Source of the DNA: an uncultured Bacteroides sp.
Lineage (GTDB): Bacteria; Bacteroidota; Bacteroidia; Bacteroidales; Bacteroidaceae
Direction of reading: 5' to 3'
DNA length: 64,000 nt
Assembly (NCBI GenBank): GCA_900556625.1
Contig: USPQ01000007.1
Location: 1-64,000, forward strand
In this document: positions 35,353-45,925 of the stretch, in pieces
Position numbering within the stretch: the first letter of the stretch is position 1
Layout of the letters: each line of letters begins with the position of its first letter
Made by a program: the position numbers and the translations under genes
The notes under the pieces: generated by a model
Databases searched by the model: none
Seen by the model: only the letters and a program-made list of their open reading frames with translations
Told to the model about the DNA's origin: nothing

Positions 35353-36780
35353 TCACGAACGTCGTGCAATTTTGTATCCGATAGCTGCGACGGCAATACT
35401 CATTAAAGGGCTGATAATGTTGAAAAAGCAATAGGGAAGATATACAAGTGTGGGCACACTTAAAATGGTGGCCTGAGTCATCCCGCAACTGTTCCATGGG
35501 ATCAGTACGGATGTAACGGTTACTGCATCTTCCGTCGTGCGGCTTAGTAAGCAACTTTCATATCCTTTCTTGGCATATATGTCACGAAACATATTCCCCG
35601 TCAGAATGATACTGATATATTGGTCGGCTGTTGCCAGATTAAGAAACAAGCCTGAGCAAACCGTACCTCCTACCACACTGACCGTCTTTTTCATAAATCG
35701 AACAAAGATTGAAGTGATACTACCCAACATACCGCTGGCCGTCATTGCTCCACCAAAACACATGGCACACAGAATGAGCCAAATCGTATTCAGCATTCCG
35801 GACATGCCGCGTGTGGCAATCAAATCTGACAGAACGGCATTGTCTGTGTGCAGACTTGTACTTCCATATATCGTTATCATTAATCCTTTGAACAATGAAT
35901 CGAAGCCGGAAGTTGCCATTCCGGAAACTTCCTGTAATAACTCCGGCTGGAAAATCAAAGCGAAGACTCCTGCCAGCAGTGTCGATAAGAACAGGGTAAT
36001 GATGGAAGGAATCTTACGGGCGATTAATATGCCTGTTGCAATAGGTACAATCAAGAGCCAGGGAGTAATGTGGAACTTTTCATTCAAAGCAGTTGCCACT
36101 TCGGTGATATGTTGTGTATTGCTGGCATCGTGTGAGAATCCTGCCACAGTAAAAATAATCAAAGTGATTATGAGGGAAGGAACTGTCGTTATCATCATGT
36201 ATCGGATATGCCGGAATAGTGGAGTATCAGTTACGGAAGCTGCCAATATGGTTGTTTCCGATAGAGGCGAGACCTTATCTCCAAAATAAGCTCCGGAAAT
36301 AATGGCTCCTGCAATCCATCCCTCTTCAAATCCTTGTGCCCTGCCGATACCCATCAGTGCGATTCCAATGGTAGCGATGGTAGTCCACGAACTACCGGTC
36401 ATAACGGAAATAAGTACACAAATGATACAGGTGGATGCTAAGAAGAAACTGGGATGTATGATTTGCATTCCATAATAAATCAAAGTAGGTACTACTCCGC
36501 TGATCATCCACATTCCACTTAATGCACCGATAATCAATAGAATGATAATAGCCGTTGCCACTCCGGCCACATTGTTTGTGATGGCAATCTCATAATCTTT
36601 CCAAGGAATTTTGTAGAATGCCATACCGATAAGAATACAAATAGCGGTAGTGGTGAGTAATGATACTTGACTTCCTCCACTTAAAGCATCACTACCGAAA
36701 GTATGGATAGTACCGAATAATAATAGTATAAGTACGATAATTGGTATCAGGGATACAAAAGGGGAGGGGGCTTTTTTCAT
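35353..36780 (-). CDS. nhaC: NhaC-type Na+/H+ antiporter
   Basis: A 475-residue polytopic inner membrane protein with about 11-12 hydrophobic segments. Family motifs visible include the GALSGMWMISGVVPTLIYYG stretch, VMTGSSWTTIATIG, SGAYFGDKVSPLSETT and VLIPWNSCGMTQATIL. It exchanges Na+ for H+ and serves pH and sodium homeostasis. Some members act on malate/lactate, which is not distinguishable here. A reverse-strand -7 box TATCTTTG lies 37 bp upstream. Confidence 0.9.
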   Translation of the reverse strand: MKKAPSPFVSLIPIIVLILLLFGTIHTFGSDALSGGSQVSLLTTTAICILIGMAFYKIPWKDYEIAITNNVAGVATAIIILLIIGALSGMWMISGVVPTLIYYGMQIIHPSFFLASTCIICVLISVMTGSSWTTIATIGIALMGIGRAQGFEEGWIAGAIISGAYFGDKVSPLSETTILAASVTDTPLFRHIRYMMITTVPSLIITLIIFTVAGFSHDASNTQHITEVATALNEKFHITPWLLIVPIATGILIARKIPSIITLFLSTLLAGVFALIFQPELLQEVSGMATSGFDSLFKGLMITIYGSTSLHTDNAVLSDLIATRGMSGMLNTIWLILCAMCFGGAMTASGMLGSITSIFVRFMKKTVSVVGGTVCSGLFLNLATADQYISIILTGNMFRDIYAKKGYESCLLSRTTEDAVTVTSVLIPWNSCGMTQATILSVPTLVYLPYCFFNIISPLMSIAVAAIGYKIARRS

Positions 36781-36816
36781 ATTAAGTTCTTTAATGCTCT
36801 ATATTATTTTGGTTTG

Positions 36817-36824
36817 CAAAGATA
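36817..36824 (-). promoter_or_regulatory. -7 box (TATCTTTG) of nhaC-like gene
   Basis: Minus-strand TAnnTTTG 37 bp upstream of the start; no clear -33 element. Confidence 0.45.
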
Positions 36825-36906
36825 TAACAAAATGATCGAAATTCTTAGCGTTATGGAACGAAGCAATAAAAATTAGTATAAGTTTATATATTCTTGGTAC
36901 ATAGAA

Positions 36907-37341
36907 TCAGCCCCAATTTACCTTACGTTTTAGCCACCAATATCGTATGAAAAGTATTCCGGTCAGAATCAGAGCGATAGATAGTCCGGTGTAGAAAACG
37001 GAAATAAAACTGTCGGGTAATAGATGGAAACTCCGGATGGTAATGCTTAGAGAGATCATGAATATCATAATGATCCAACTCTTTACATCAAAAAAAGAAA
37101 AAGGGCAGTTACGGGTTTTCTTTTTCTCGTCAATTCGCCGGGTGTGTTTATAATAAAGTCTTTTAAAGATGAGTATGAAGAATAACAGGAAAACTACAGT
37201 TGCTTCTCCGATTTTGAACATCCAGTCTTGGGAGTTGTTTAACCATGTAATGATTCCTATTCGTAATATATTGATACCGGCTGTAATCCATACTGCGCCG
37301 GCTGTAATGAGTAAGATTTGTTTGTTGACTCCGTATTTCAT
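36907..37341 (-). CDS. small four-TM membrane protein, unknown function
   Basis: A 144-residue protein with four predicted TM helices (about 8-30, 44-62, 88-106, 116-136) and a basic, cysteine-containing cytoplasmic loop (KRLYYKHTRRIDEKKKTRNC). I do not recognise a family. It lies 69 bp downstream of the PBP1C gene on the same strand and may be the last gene of that operon, which would suggest an envelope role. Confidence 0.65.
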   Translation of the reverse strand: MKYGVNKQILLITAGAVWITAGINILRIGIITWLNNSQDWMFKIGEATVVFLLFFILIFKRLYYKHTRRIDEKKKTRNCPFSFFDVKSWIIMIFMISLSITIRSFHLLPDSFISVFYTGLSIALILTGILFIRYWWLKRKVNWG

Positions 37342-37410
37342 TCGCTTTACTTTTTTGCTATAAACGGTTTTACTGCTTATTTTGTTGAGTCATTTCTTAT
37401 GATTTATAAC

Positions 37411-39756
37411 TCATTTTATAAAAAAAGTGGTGGAAACCGTATTCCCTTCCCCATCAACGGCTGTCAGAGAGTGTTTTCCCGGTTCAGGTTGCAAGGATAT
37501 TTTATGAAAATCCTGTGTTTGCATCAGATATATATCATCGAGATGCCAGAAAACGATTGCTTCGGGATTGTTGTGAGCCAGTTCGACAGTGATGAATCCT
37601 TTGTTACCATCCAATTGTTTCGGTAGCTTGATTCGTGCATTCATCGGAGGATAAATGAATTGCATGGGTTGGAAACTATCTTCTCCGCAACCTGATTTGA
37701 ACGGAGGAAGAGGCTTGTATTCCGGATGATGCTGTTTATAATACCATTCCCACACAGGAGGCAGTGCGAACCATGACCTTTGGAAAGTAGGCTCCGTATT
37801 GGCACAATTCTCATAAATACGATATTTCTCGTCGGCAGATAAAGTAATGAAGTGATGATATGGGCAGGATTCCGTTCGCAGTCCGGAGGGAAGTATAAGC
37901 ACTGTGTCCGTCTCCTCGCAGAAGCGTCCTTTCAAATGACCGGATTGACGGCATACCTCTGCATCAATAAAAACACCGGTCGGACGTTCAAACCACGATG
38001 AAGAGGGAAGATAGTTGAATACATCGAATAATACGGGACCTGCCGTTTGTGCGCCCACTAATCCCGGTTTTCCTTCACCGGTTGCGTTTCCTACCCATAC
38101 GCCGACTGCGTAACGAGGAGTGACGCCTACCGCCCAAGCATCCCGGAATCCATAACTCGTTCCTGTTTTCCAGGCGATGGTCTGCATGGAAGGGATGGAC
38201 TTCCAATCGATCTCTTCGGGGCGGTTGACTTCTTTTAGCGCGTCGAAAGTTTGCCACACTGCACCCTTGTCCCAAGTGAATTTTTGTTGTATCGCTTCGT
38301 TTTTGTTCTCTTCTCCCATTAAGATGTCGGCTTCTTTTTGAGGGACTGCATCACTATGCTGATTCGGAATCAGGCTTCGTCCCATTTGTGCGTACGCATT
38401 TGTTACATCCCATAAAGTGGCTTCTGCTCCTCCCAGAATCAGGGATAAACCGTAGTGGGACGATGGACGGGTGATTGTTTTGAATCCAGTCTGTTGCAGG
38501 AAATTATGAAATTTGGGAACACCATATTTTTGTAACATTGTCACAGCTGGAATATTCAGTGAACGGGAAAGTGCTTCCGAAGCGGGCACAGCCCCCTCAT
38601 ACTGCCTGCTGAAATTCTGCGGACTGAATCCGTTTATGTTAATGGGGATGTCAGGAAGTAGTGTATGTGGCAATAATGCCCCCTCCTGCAACATCGCATA
38701 ATATAAAAAAGGTTTCAAAATACTTCCTGTGCTTCTGGGAGCTTGAATTACATCCACCTGATTACCTCCTTGCCGATGGTCGAAATGTACATTCCCGCAA
38801 TAGGCTATCACTTGATTGGCAGGGAGGTCGATTACTAAAATGGCCAGATTGCGGATATCGCTTCGGTTAAATTCATTGCTCCAACGTTCAGCGATGTTTT
38901 CTATATGCATTTGAATCCCCCGGTCAATGGTGGAATGTGAGTACTGTCCATTTCTTTCTTTGTAGAAACGGCTGACTAAGTGGGGAGCTGTTTGCGGAAG
39001 AAGATGTGGCTCTTCGGGAAGAGGCTCGCTGACAGCCAACTCATAAGTAGACGAATCTATGATTTCTTTCTCATGGAGCAGTTTAAGGACCCGGTTACGT
39101 TTGGCAAGTAATGTCTCCCGTCCTTTGGATAGGTGAATCATGGCTGGAGCATTGGGTAATACGGCAAGCATGGCCGATTCCGCCCATGACAACTCTTCGG
39201 CTGAATGACCAAAATAACGCCAGGCGGCCGCATCCAGTCCTACCACATTTCCTCCGAAAGGGGCATGAGATATGTACATGGATAGGATTTCTTCTTTAGA
39301 AGCCCTGAATTCCAAACGTGTAGCCCAGATCATTTCGATTATTTTCTCTCCGAAAGTTCTGGGCTTGTTTCGTGCAAGCCGGATAGTTTGCATGGTCAGT
39401 GTGCTTCCTCCGCTTACAATACGTTTGTTCTTGATGTTTTGATAAACGGCTCTTCCGATGGCAAGTGGATTAACACCCCAATGATGATAGAAATGTTTGT
39501 CCTCAAAAGTGATAAGGCAGTGTTTTATTTTCTCCGGTGTCGTATTCCTCGGAGGGAAACGCCACTGCCCGTCGGAAGCGATACGTGCTCCCAACAGTTC
39601 TTCGTTCCTAGCAGTGACGACAGTCGAGTAGGGGACATGAAAGAGTTGTCGGGGAAGACAAAACATATATCCCATCACCAAGAGAGTAATACTGCCAAGT
39701 ATTACTCTCTTGGTGACGGATAAATTTCTGAATACCTCGGATATCTTAACTTTCAT
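37411..39756 (-). CDS. pbpC: penicillin-binding protein 1C
   Basis: A 781-residue bifunctional peptidoglycan synthase: N-terminal TM anchor (about 18-35), GT51 transglycosylase with Glu85 in FEDKHFYHHWG, transpeptidase with SxxK Ser345-Lys348 (STGSILKPF), SLN and KTGTS motifs, and a C-terminal BiPBP_C domain. It polymerises and cross-links peptidoglycan at the periplasmic face. It is encoded 33 bp downstream of a giant alpha-2-macroglobulin, the same pairing as pbpC-yfhM in E. coli. The start at 39756 gives a normal N-terminus. Confidence 0.95.
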   Translation of the reverse strand: MKVKISEVFRNLSVTKRVILGSITLLVMGYMFCLPRQLFHVPYSTVVTARNEELLGARIASDGQWRFPPRNTTPEKIKHCLITFEDKHFYHHWGVNPLAIGRAVYQNIKNKRIVSGGSTLTMQTIRLARNKPRTFGEKIIEMIWATRLEFRASKEEILSMYISHAPFGGNVVGLDAAAWRYFGHSAEELSWAESAMLAVLPNAPAMIHLSKGRETLLAKRNRVLKLLHEKEIIDSSTYELAVSEPLPEEPHLLPQTAPHLVSRFYKERNGQYSHSTIDRGIQMHIENIAERWSNEFNRSDIRNLAILVIDLPANQVIAYCGNVHFDHRQGGNQVDVIQAPRSTGSILKPFLYYAMLQEGALLPHTLLPDIPININGFSPQNFSRQYEGAVPASEALSRSLNIPAVTMLQKYGVPKFHNFLQQTGFKTITRPSSHYGLSLILGGAEATLWDVTNAYAQMGRSLIPNQHSDAVPQKEADILMGEENKNEAIQQKFTWDKGAVWQTFDALKEVNRPEEIDWKSIPSMQTIAWKTGTSYGFRDAWAVGVTPRYAVGVWVGNATGEGKPGLVGAQTAGPVLFDVFNYLPSSSWFERPTGVFIDAEVCRQSGHLKGRFCEETDTVLILPSGLRTESCPYHHFITLSADEKYRIYENCANTEPTFQRSWFALPPVWEWYYKQHHPEYKPLPPFKSGCGEDSFQPMQFIYPPMNARIKLPKQLDGNKGFITVELAHNNPEAIVFWHLDDIYLMQTQDFHKISLQPEPGKHSLTAVDGEGNTVSTTFFIK

Positions 39757-39789
39757 GAATTGCGTTTGTTCTTACCAACAGAATTCGTA

Positions 39790-42700
39790 TTAGCGACTCA
39801 CCGTTGTTCTTCCTGCTTTGCTTCGTGCCTGCACGGTTGTATCATACATGGCTTCGCACTGAACAGCCGGAAGAATGAAGTTACCGGTGTATGCCGCTTG
39901 CAATCTGATAGTAAATACCTTTGTCTCACCACGGTACAAATTGAAATAGGTCAATACACGATCGTCGCGGATATCCTGATAGGAGTAATTGATAGCTGTA
40001 CCGGCAGTCGCCATTCGTTCATTATATATTTCCCACCCGGATGGTATAATATGTGTCAATGCCAGATTGGTATAATCCGATGTTCCGCTAATATTGGATA
40101 TGGAAACGACAGCGGTAAAGTCAGTTCCTTGTTTAATTTCTTCTGCGGATATGGGCGTGCCGTTCAGAGTTGCATATCTTATATCCATCCGAAGATTATC
40201 TGAGATGGCGGGCAACGTATCGTTCAGCAATTGTGTGCGCGTGATAATGTCTACTCCCAATGCTCCCTTGCCTTGATTCTTTACAGAGACTGTTCCGGAT
40301 TTCGGTGAAGTAGGAATCTCTTTGTCAAATACCGCTTTGGCAGATTTCACGGCAGGTTGTTGCTTGCCGTTCCATGTCCATGTGAAATCAAGTGTGCCTG
40401 ATAACTTTTCTGCCAAGCGTCCCATTGCCATGAGGGCAAATGCGGTAGACTGAGTACTGAAATAGTCCTCTAGTGACAGATTCTGCGAGACTTTCTTTGC
40501 TTGTTGAAGTGCATCCCGTTCCCGGTTCATCAAGATTAATGTTTCCAGAATCATTGCTTCATCCCGGTCGGACGAACCGTAAATAAAGTTCATTGAAGAA
40601 TAGGGAGTGACACTGGTTGCTGTCTTATATGCCAATTCTTCGGCTGGTTTCATTTTTCCTGTCAATGCGTAGGCGGCTGCCAATCTCCATTTGGCTTGAA
40701 TAGATAATCCTTGCTGTTCCTTCATTCTGTTCATAGCTCCGTACTCCGGTATACCGGCCAATGCCAGCGTGTATAGGCGGAAGGCTTGCATCAGCTCCGA
40801 CTGCCATAGTTGCCAGCTGTTTGCATCCTGTGGCATACGCCAGTTCTGGGCTGCTGCACGTTGGAAGTGTTTCCACTTATTCAATACGTTTGAATGGACG
40901 GCATATCCCTTTTCTTGTGCCAATGTCAGGAACATTCCGGTATATGAACTGATCCATTCGTCTGCGACGGCATTCCCCGGCCAATAGACAAAACCGCCAT
41001 TGGGAAGTTGCCGGGCATAAATCTGACGGATAGCCTCCTGTACATTTGTTTTTATTTTCTCTGCTTCCTGTTCGTTTACCGTTTTAAATTGAGAGATAAA
41101 CAAAAGCGGCAATGCTTTGGAAGTCAACTGCTCTGTACACTGATGTTGGTAATCGTATAAGAAGTCGAATCGACGTGTGATATCTACGGATGGGATGCGG
41201 GATACTTCCAACTGAATATGATTGTTGTCGGAAAAACCGCTTAGGCTATACGATACCTCTCCACTTTGTCCGGCTTCCACCCATTGGCTGTTGCGCAATG
41301 TCACGACCGGATTCGGGTTGCGTACGTCTATTTCGATGGTTTCTTTAGTCTGCTGTCCACCCCCGTTTGCCGTCAGATGGATAGTTGCTTTACCTGTTTT
41401 GTTTCCGGTCTTCAATGTAAAGAATGTAAGCTGGTCGCCCGGTTGATTGAAGGTTAGCGACTGTTGCGAAGGTCCGGCAATTTGTACTCCTCCACCGGAA
41501 ACCTGAATAGATACGGTGACATTCTTTACCTGATTTTCCATTGCAAAGATATTTACCGGAACAGTGATTTCCTCTTGAATACTAAGCACGCGCGGCAAGG
41601 TGGAAAGCAGCATTAACGGTGTCCGTACATAGGCCGTCTTTTCTGCATTTCCATAAACACCGTCCTGTCCTGCCACTACCATAGCGCGTACAGAACCTAC
41701 GTACATCGGAAGTTTCAATGTATGTGTCTGATGTTTGCTTTTTCCCAGATAGAAAGGGCCTATGAATTTAACGACCGGTTTGAACCGGTTTGCTTTTGCA
41801 TCTGCCGGTTTCAAAACTGCGTCCCCGCCTGTACTGAAAAGAGAACCGTAACTTCCGGCGGAAGCTCCCAATACGTTGTCGTACATATCCCATGTCCGGA
41901 TACCGAGCGCTTCGCGTGAATAGAAGTCATTCCAAGGATCGGGTGTCTTGAAGTTCGTAAGGTCCAGCAGACCGTCGTCTACGATAGCCAATGTGTAAGT
42001 CATCGGTTTCCCGCTCTTTTCGCTGACGGTCACATTGAAGTTCGTTTCCGGTCGTAGCACTTCCGGCATTTGTATTTGCGGTCTTAATATTGTTTGACTG
42101 TTAGTTACGAATACCGGGACAACACCATACATACGGATAGGCAAGTCATTCACTGTCTGCGCATGAGGCTGCAACAAGCTGATGTGCAGATATACGTTCG
42201 GAGCCATTTCTTCTGTGACCTTGAACGTATATTTTGTATCTCCTTTGCTGGAAACTTCGATCCATTCCTGTTTGAGTACCGTCGATCCGTTTTCGATGGA
42301 TACCAATGCACGTCCGTTGGCTGCTGCGGGGATAATAGCCATAGCTGTTTCTCCTATCTCATAGGAATCTTTGTTCAATGAGAAAGCAAGCATTTTAATA
42401 CCACTGGGGTCCGATTTACTTGAACGTCCTCTCCATTCGGGCCAGTCTACGTAGACAGTACCTCCGGTGGCATGTCCGCTTTCTTTGTCTTTCACATAGA
42501 CCAGATAACGTCCCCAATTGGGATAATCGACGCGGAATTTGAAAGAAGCCTTTCCATTGTTGGTTTGCAGACTCCCGCTGGCTACCGGAGTGATGGAAGT
42601 TCCGTTTATATAGGAACTGAAAGATTCTTCATTGTTTTCCCACCACCAGCTCCAACTGATACGGTAGATTTTATATTCCAGATTTGAACGGCTCACCGCC

Positions 42701-45390
42701 TGTCCTTCCGGATTCACTGTCACAATGTCAAATACATGATCTTTGTCCGTTTCTATGTATTTGCCTTTTGGCTGATTCAAGTTAATGCCCACATACGATG
42801 TGAACGGAGAGAAAGGAACGCTTTGGGTATAGATACTGGCATCTCCTCCCGGTTCGAATACACGGGTGGTGAAAGATGCGTTTAGCATACCCGGCGCATT
42901 GGTTGCTGCAGGGAGTTTTAAAGTGACTCCCGCTCTTCCTTCCGCGCTGAGCATTCCGTCAAACATATTTGTCTTGATGGTAGTGAAATCTGTAGCCGGA
43001 TTATTGAAAATATACTGTCCGTAGTTTTTAAATTGTGTATTTACTTTAGACAGTGACATCTCTACTTTGGTTTTCAGATGTGAAGCCTTAGCCCCTGTCA
43101 GCCAGGCAGAAGTGAGTGGAGCATAGACTTCTTTGTCTGTTGCTTGAAGAATTCTAGGCAATGCCAACGTTATTTTAAGTCGGTTGGGTTTTATTGTTTC
43201 GATGCGTATCCCTTTATGGAAAGTCGAACCGCCTACTTTTACGTATGCGTTCCACAGACCGGTAGGGGCATCTGCCTGAGTAGGGACAGTAAATGTGTAA
43301 AAGCCATTCATCCCTTGTGTTGAGATCATTTTGGTATAGAATTGGCCTTTCGGATTGTAGATTTCCAGCGCTACCGGATGTTTGTCCGGTATTCTTTTTT
43401 CCCGGTCTTCCAGAATGAAAGATATATGTAAGGTGTCTCCCGGTCTCCATACTCCTCTTTCACCATACATAAATCCTTTTAAGCCTTTTTGAATATCCTT
43501 TCCACCCACATCGAAGCGGCTGACCGATTGCTCTTCACCGTCTGCAACACGTACGTAAGCTTTTTGTCCGTCTGCCTCTGCTACGATAATGAAGGGAACT
43601 CCTTTCGGAGCGATTTCCGCCAAGCCTTCTCCGTTTGTTTCTCCCTTACCGATGGTTTGTAACTGGAAATTGTAAACAGTTACTTGCGCCTTTCCGACAG
43701 GTTTTGTGTCCAAAATGTTGTTTACTGCAATCCACAGATTGTTCAAGGAGTTCTTCTTTACGAGCATTCCCAGATTAGAGGCAAAGACATTGCAGGTAGC
43801 TGTCCGGTCTGCTCCCATATAATAGGACGGGTGGCACGGATTATCCCGTTCTTTCCACCGATACAAACTCCAGTCCATAGTTTCGCCGTTGTAATAATAA
43901 TAAGCCTCAGGAGTGTCCCATACAGCTTCGTCTGCCTCTGACAAAATACTACCGCTAACTTTTGTCAGACCGTCGGAAGTCGTGTCGGAAAACTTCATTT
44001 CTTTGTTTTCTTCACTTCCACCGCAAGGATAAGCGGAATATTCTTGGCGGAAAGACAGGATAACCCGGTAGATGGCGCCCGGTTCTTGATGAATCAGTCC
44101 GGCAAGGTCGATAGAGTAATCTTCCCATTGATGAATATCTTTTGATGAATCCTTGCTTAGCCACAATGTTTTCTTATAAACCAGGCGTCCCGAACGGCGC
44201 AACTCATTGGCAGAGGCCAGAGAGTTGTTTTGCATAAACATCAAGATGTTACTCTCAAAGATGCGGATAACCTTTAAATCTACTGCATACAGATTGACAG
44301 CACGGAATGGAATAATCAGGCTTTTCGAATCGGGAAGAATAGCGGCTGAGGTAGCCATCTCTACTTGCGGTTTCAGATTCAATTCGCTGAATGAGATAGA
44401 GTGGGAAGTCCCCAGACTACGGTCTTGACTGCTTTTTATTCCTTCATGGATATTCAAAGTCAGTTTATTTATTTTATTGGTTTCAAAATAGATAAGAACC
44501 TGATTATCCTTAATTTGGGTGATGCAAGAAGATACTTCCGGTATCTCGATCAGTCCTTTCAGATCTTGCATATTGGATATGGGAGCAGAGAATACGACTT
44601 CGATCCCGTTTTCCGGTTGGTCAATGCGTTTGGCGGTCAGAAAGCGGAAACTATCTTTTGCCGGAATCATGATTTCTTCGATTTGCGTATGGTCAATTCC
44701 GGCGGGATTGCCGTTTGCTGTCAGTTGGATTTGGTAATCTTCCGCTTCCCGCAAGATCCGGGTGATACTGAATTCATAACGAGTCGGATTGTTGGTGGAG
44801 GTAATATCGACCGGATAATTTTTACTTTTGCCATTGCCGACTATCAGCATTTTCTCAACTTCTTCTTTCTTTACAACGTCACTAAAGCGTATTTCTCCTT
44901 TTATGTTCACTTCGTCGGGTTGAGTAGCTGTAATCGTTATAGGTTCTGTATGAATTGTGAAGTTACGTTCCTGCACCCGGAATGAGAAGTTAAATTCCTT
45001 TAGCTTTTTATCTACCTCGATAAAATCTCCAAGCTGGAAAGTTCCTTCGTAGAATGCTCCCGGTTTTAAAGTACCTTCTTCCGGAACAAATTCGATGGTG
45101 TTATTGCTAATCCAATATGCTTTTCCTTTCAAAGACGGTGAAAAGCTGAACGGATTATCTTTTAACTCATTATTTACGTCAACCATAGGTTGATCGTGTG
45201 TCAACTCGATGCGTATAGTCGAACTTTGGGAGATGACTCCTCCTGTGTAGGCATTTACATAGGGGGCATATTTTGCAGAGGGGATGATGTCTTTCGGACT
45301 GTGCATACATGCGGAAAAGGTCACAATCCACATTATGAAAAAGAATAGTTTGGTAGCGAGGCTGCTACGTCCAGTTTTTATTTGTCCCAT
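39790..45390 (-). CDS. bacterial alpha-2-macroglobulin lipoprotein
   Basis: An 1866-residue lipoprotein (lipobox FSAC, Cys28), larger than E. coli YfhM (about 1650). N-terminal MG domains and a bait-like region (about 60-1000) are followed by an A2M domain with the typical EVLRPETNFNVTVSE and TYTLAIVDDGLLDLTNFKTPDPW motifs. The thioester motif CTEQ (Cys1418) in YDYQHQCTEQL sits in an alpha-helical toroid (about 1400-1700), and a C-terminal receptor-like domain follows. The intact Cys and Gln mean that a covalent protease trap is possible. It acts in the periplasm with PBP1C, probably guarding the envelope against foreign proteases when the cell wall is breached. Confidence 0.93.
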   Translation of the reverse strand: MGQIKTGRSSLATKLFFFIMWIVTFSACMHSPKDIIPSAKYAPYVNAYTGGVISQSSTIRIELTHDQPMVDVNNELKDNPFSFSPSLKGKAYWISNNTIEFVPEEGTLKPGAFYEGTFQLGDFIEVDKKLKEFNFSFRVQERNFTIHTEPITITATQPDEVNIKGEIRFSDVVKKEEVEKMLIVGNGKSKNYPVDITSTNNPTRYEFSITRILREAEDYQIQLTANGNPAGIDHTQIEEIMIPAKDSFRFLTAKRIDQPENGIEVVFSAPISNMQDLKGLIEIPEVSSCITQIKDNQVLIYFETNKINKLTLNIHEGIKSSQDRSLGTSHSISFSELNLKPQVEMATSAAILPDSKSLIIPFRAVNLYAVDLKVIRIFESNILMFMQNNSLASANELRRSGRLVYKKTLWLSKDSSKDIHQWEDYSIDLAGLIHQEPGAIYRVILSFRQEYSAYPCGGSEENKEMKFSDTTSDGLTKVSGSILSEADEAVWDTPEAYYYYNGETMDWSLYRWKERDNPCHPSYYMGADRTATCNVFASNLGMLVKKNSLNNLWIAVNNILDTKPVGKAQVTVYNFQLQTIGKGETNGEGLAEIAPKGVPFIIVAEADGQKAYVRVADGEEQSVSRFDVGGKDIQKGLKGFMYGERGVWRPGDTLHISFILEDREKRIPDKHPVALEIYNPKGQFYTKMISTQGMNGFYTFTVPTQADAPTGLWNAYVKVGGSTFHKGIRIETIKPNRLKITLALPRILQATDKEVYAPLTSAWLTGAKASHLKTKVEMSLSKVNTQFKNYGQYIFNNPATDFTTIKTNMFDGMLSAEGRAGVTLKLPAATNAPGMLNASFTTRVFEPGGDASIYTQSVPFSPFTSYVGINLNQPKGKYIETDKDHVFDIVTVNPEGQAVSRSNLEYKIYRISWSWWWENNEESFSSYINGTSITPVASGSLQTNNGKASFKFRVDYPNWGRYLVYVKDKESGHATGGTVYVDWPEWRGRSSKSDPSGIKMLAFSLNKDSYEIGETAMAIIPAAANGRALVSIENGSTVLKQEWIEVSSKGDTKYTFKVTEEMAPNVYLHISLLQPHAQTVNDLPIRMYGVVPVFVTNSQTILRPQIQMPEVLRPETNFNVTVSEKSGKPMTYTLAIVDDGLLDLTNFKTPDPWNDFYSREALGIRTWDMYDNVLGASAGSYGSLFSTGGDAVLKPADAKANRFKPVVKFIGPFYLGKSKHQTHTLKLPMYVGSVRAMVVAGQDGVYGNAEKTAYVRTPLMLLSTLPRVLSIQEEITVPVNIFAMENQVKNVTVSIQVSGGGVQIAGPSQQSLTFNQPGDQLTFFTLKTGNKTGKATIHLTANGGGQQTKETIEIDVRNPNPVVTLRNSQWVEAGQSGEVSYSLSGFSDNNHIQLEVSRIPSVDITRRFDFLYDYQHQCTEQLTSKALPLLFISQFKTVNEQEAEKIKTNVQEAIRQIYARQLPNGGFVYWPGNAVADEWISSYTGMFLTLAQEKGYAVHSNVLNKWKHFQRAAAQNWRMPQDANSWQLWQSELMQAFRLYTLALAGIPEYGAMNRMKEQQGLSIQAKWRLAAAYALTGKMKPAEELAYKTATSVTPYSSMNFIYGSSDRDEAMILETLILMNRERDALQQAKKVSQNLSLEDYFSTQSTAFALMAMGRLAEKLSGTLDFTWTWNGKQQPAVKSAKAVFDKEIPTSPKSGTVSVKNQGKGALGVDIITRTQLLNDTLPAISDNLRMDIRYATLNGTPISAEEIKQGTDFTAVVSISNISGTSDYTNLALTHIIPSGWEIYNERMATAGTAINYSYQDIRDDRVLTYFNLYRGETKVFTIRLQAAYTGNFILPAVQCEAMYDTTVQARSKAGRTTVSR

Positions 45391-45418
45391 AGCAAAGAGT
45401 TTTTATTGGTTCAGTGGA

Positions 45419-45426
45419 CAAATATA
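45419..45426 (-). promoter_or_regulatory. -7 box (TATATTTG) of alpha-2-macroglobulin/pbpC operon
   Basis: Minus-strand TAnnTTTG 29 bp before the start codon. Confidence 0.45.
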
Positions 45427-45447
45427 CTGTTTTTATAATAGATTCTT

Positions 45448-45846
45448 TTATAGACAGGGGTATTTTTCCTTCAACTTTTTCATGAAGGACTTGCTTACTT
45501 GTAGGAGCTCGGCGTCATTAAAAGGGGGGAGTAATACACAATTATTGTCTTCAATTGATGCCAGATAGCTGATATTAATAATGTAGGATTGACTGATCTG
45601 AAGCAAATAAGGGTGTAAACTCAATATCTTTTGCGAGTTCGTGTTTCTTTTTAATATCAGAGTGTGTTTGTTGGATAACATGACTTCCCACAATTTGCTT
45701 TTTGAGTTATAGCGGAAATAACCGATTTCTTCCAAGTGAATCAGTTGCAAATTTCCGGTAATAGTGGTATATAAAAATATGCTTTCTTGATGTTGCGTAA
45801 TTTGTGTCTGGTCGCAATGTTCAATGTTTATGTGTTGATGGTTCAT
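45448..45846 (-). CDS. stand-alone LytTR-domain DNA-binding protein
   Basis: A 132-residue protein consisting almost only of a LytTR domain (about 25-125; LIHLEEIGYFRYNSKSKLWEV and LLQISQSYIINISYLASI). There is no receiver domain, so activity is not controlled by phosphorylation; a separate partner may exist. In Bacteroides such single-domain LytTR proteins are common and mostly uncharacterised. It has its own -7 box and follows the membrane-bound AraC regulator gene after a terminator. Confidence 0.82.
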   Translation of the reverse strand: MNHQHINIEHCDQTQITQHQESIFLYTTITGNLQLIHLEEIGYFRYNSKSKLWEVMLSNKHTLILKRNTNSQKILSLHPYLLQISQSYIINISYLASIEDNNCVLLPPFNDAELLQVSKSFMKKLKEKYPCL

Positions 45847-45891
45847 GATATTAATTTATTAATTTCCCGTGTCGTAATTTTTATTTTCTGT

Positions 45892-45899
45892 CAAAAGTA
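45892..45899 (-). promoter_or_regulatory. -7 box (TACTTTTG) of LytTR gene
   Basis: Minus-strand TAnnTTTG 45 bp upstream of the start. Confidence 0.4.
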
Positions 45900-45925
45900 G
45901 CAGATTACTCTTAATTATAAAAATG

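Noticed and set aside
40094..45300. Many open frames antisense to the alpha-2-macroglobulin gene
   Set aside because: They lack family similarity, promoters and typical codon patterns; they are shadows of the long coding frame.
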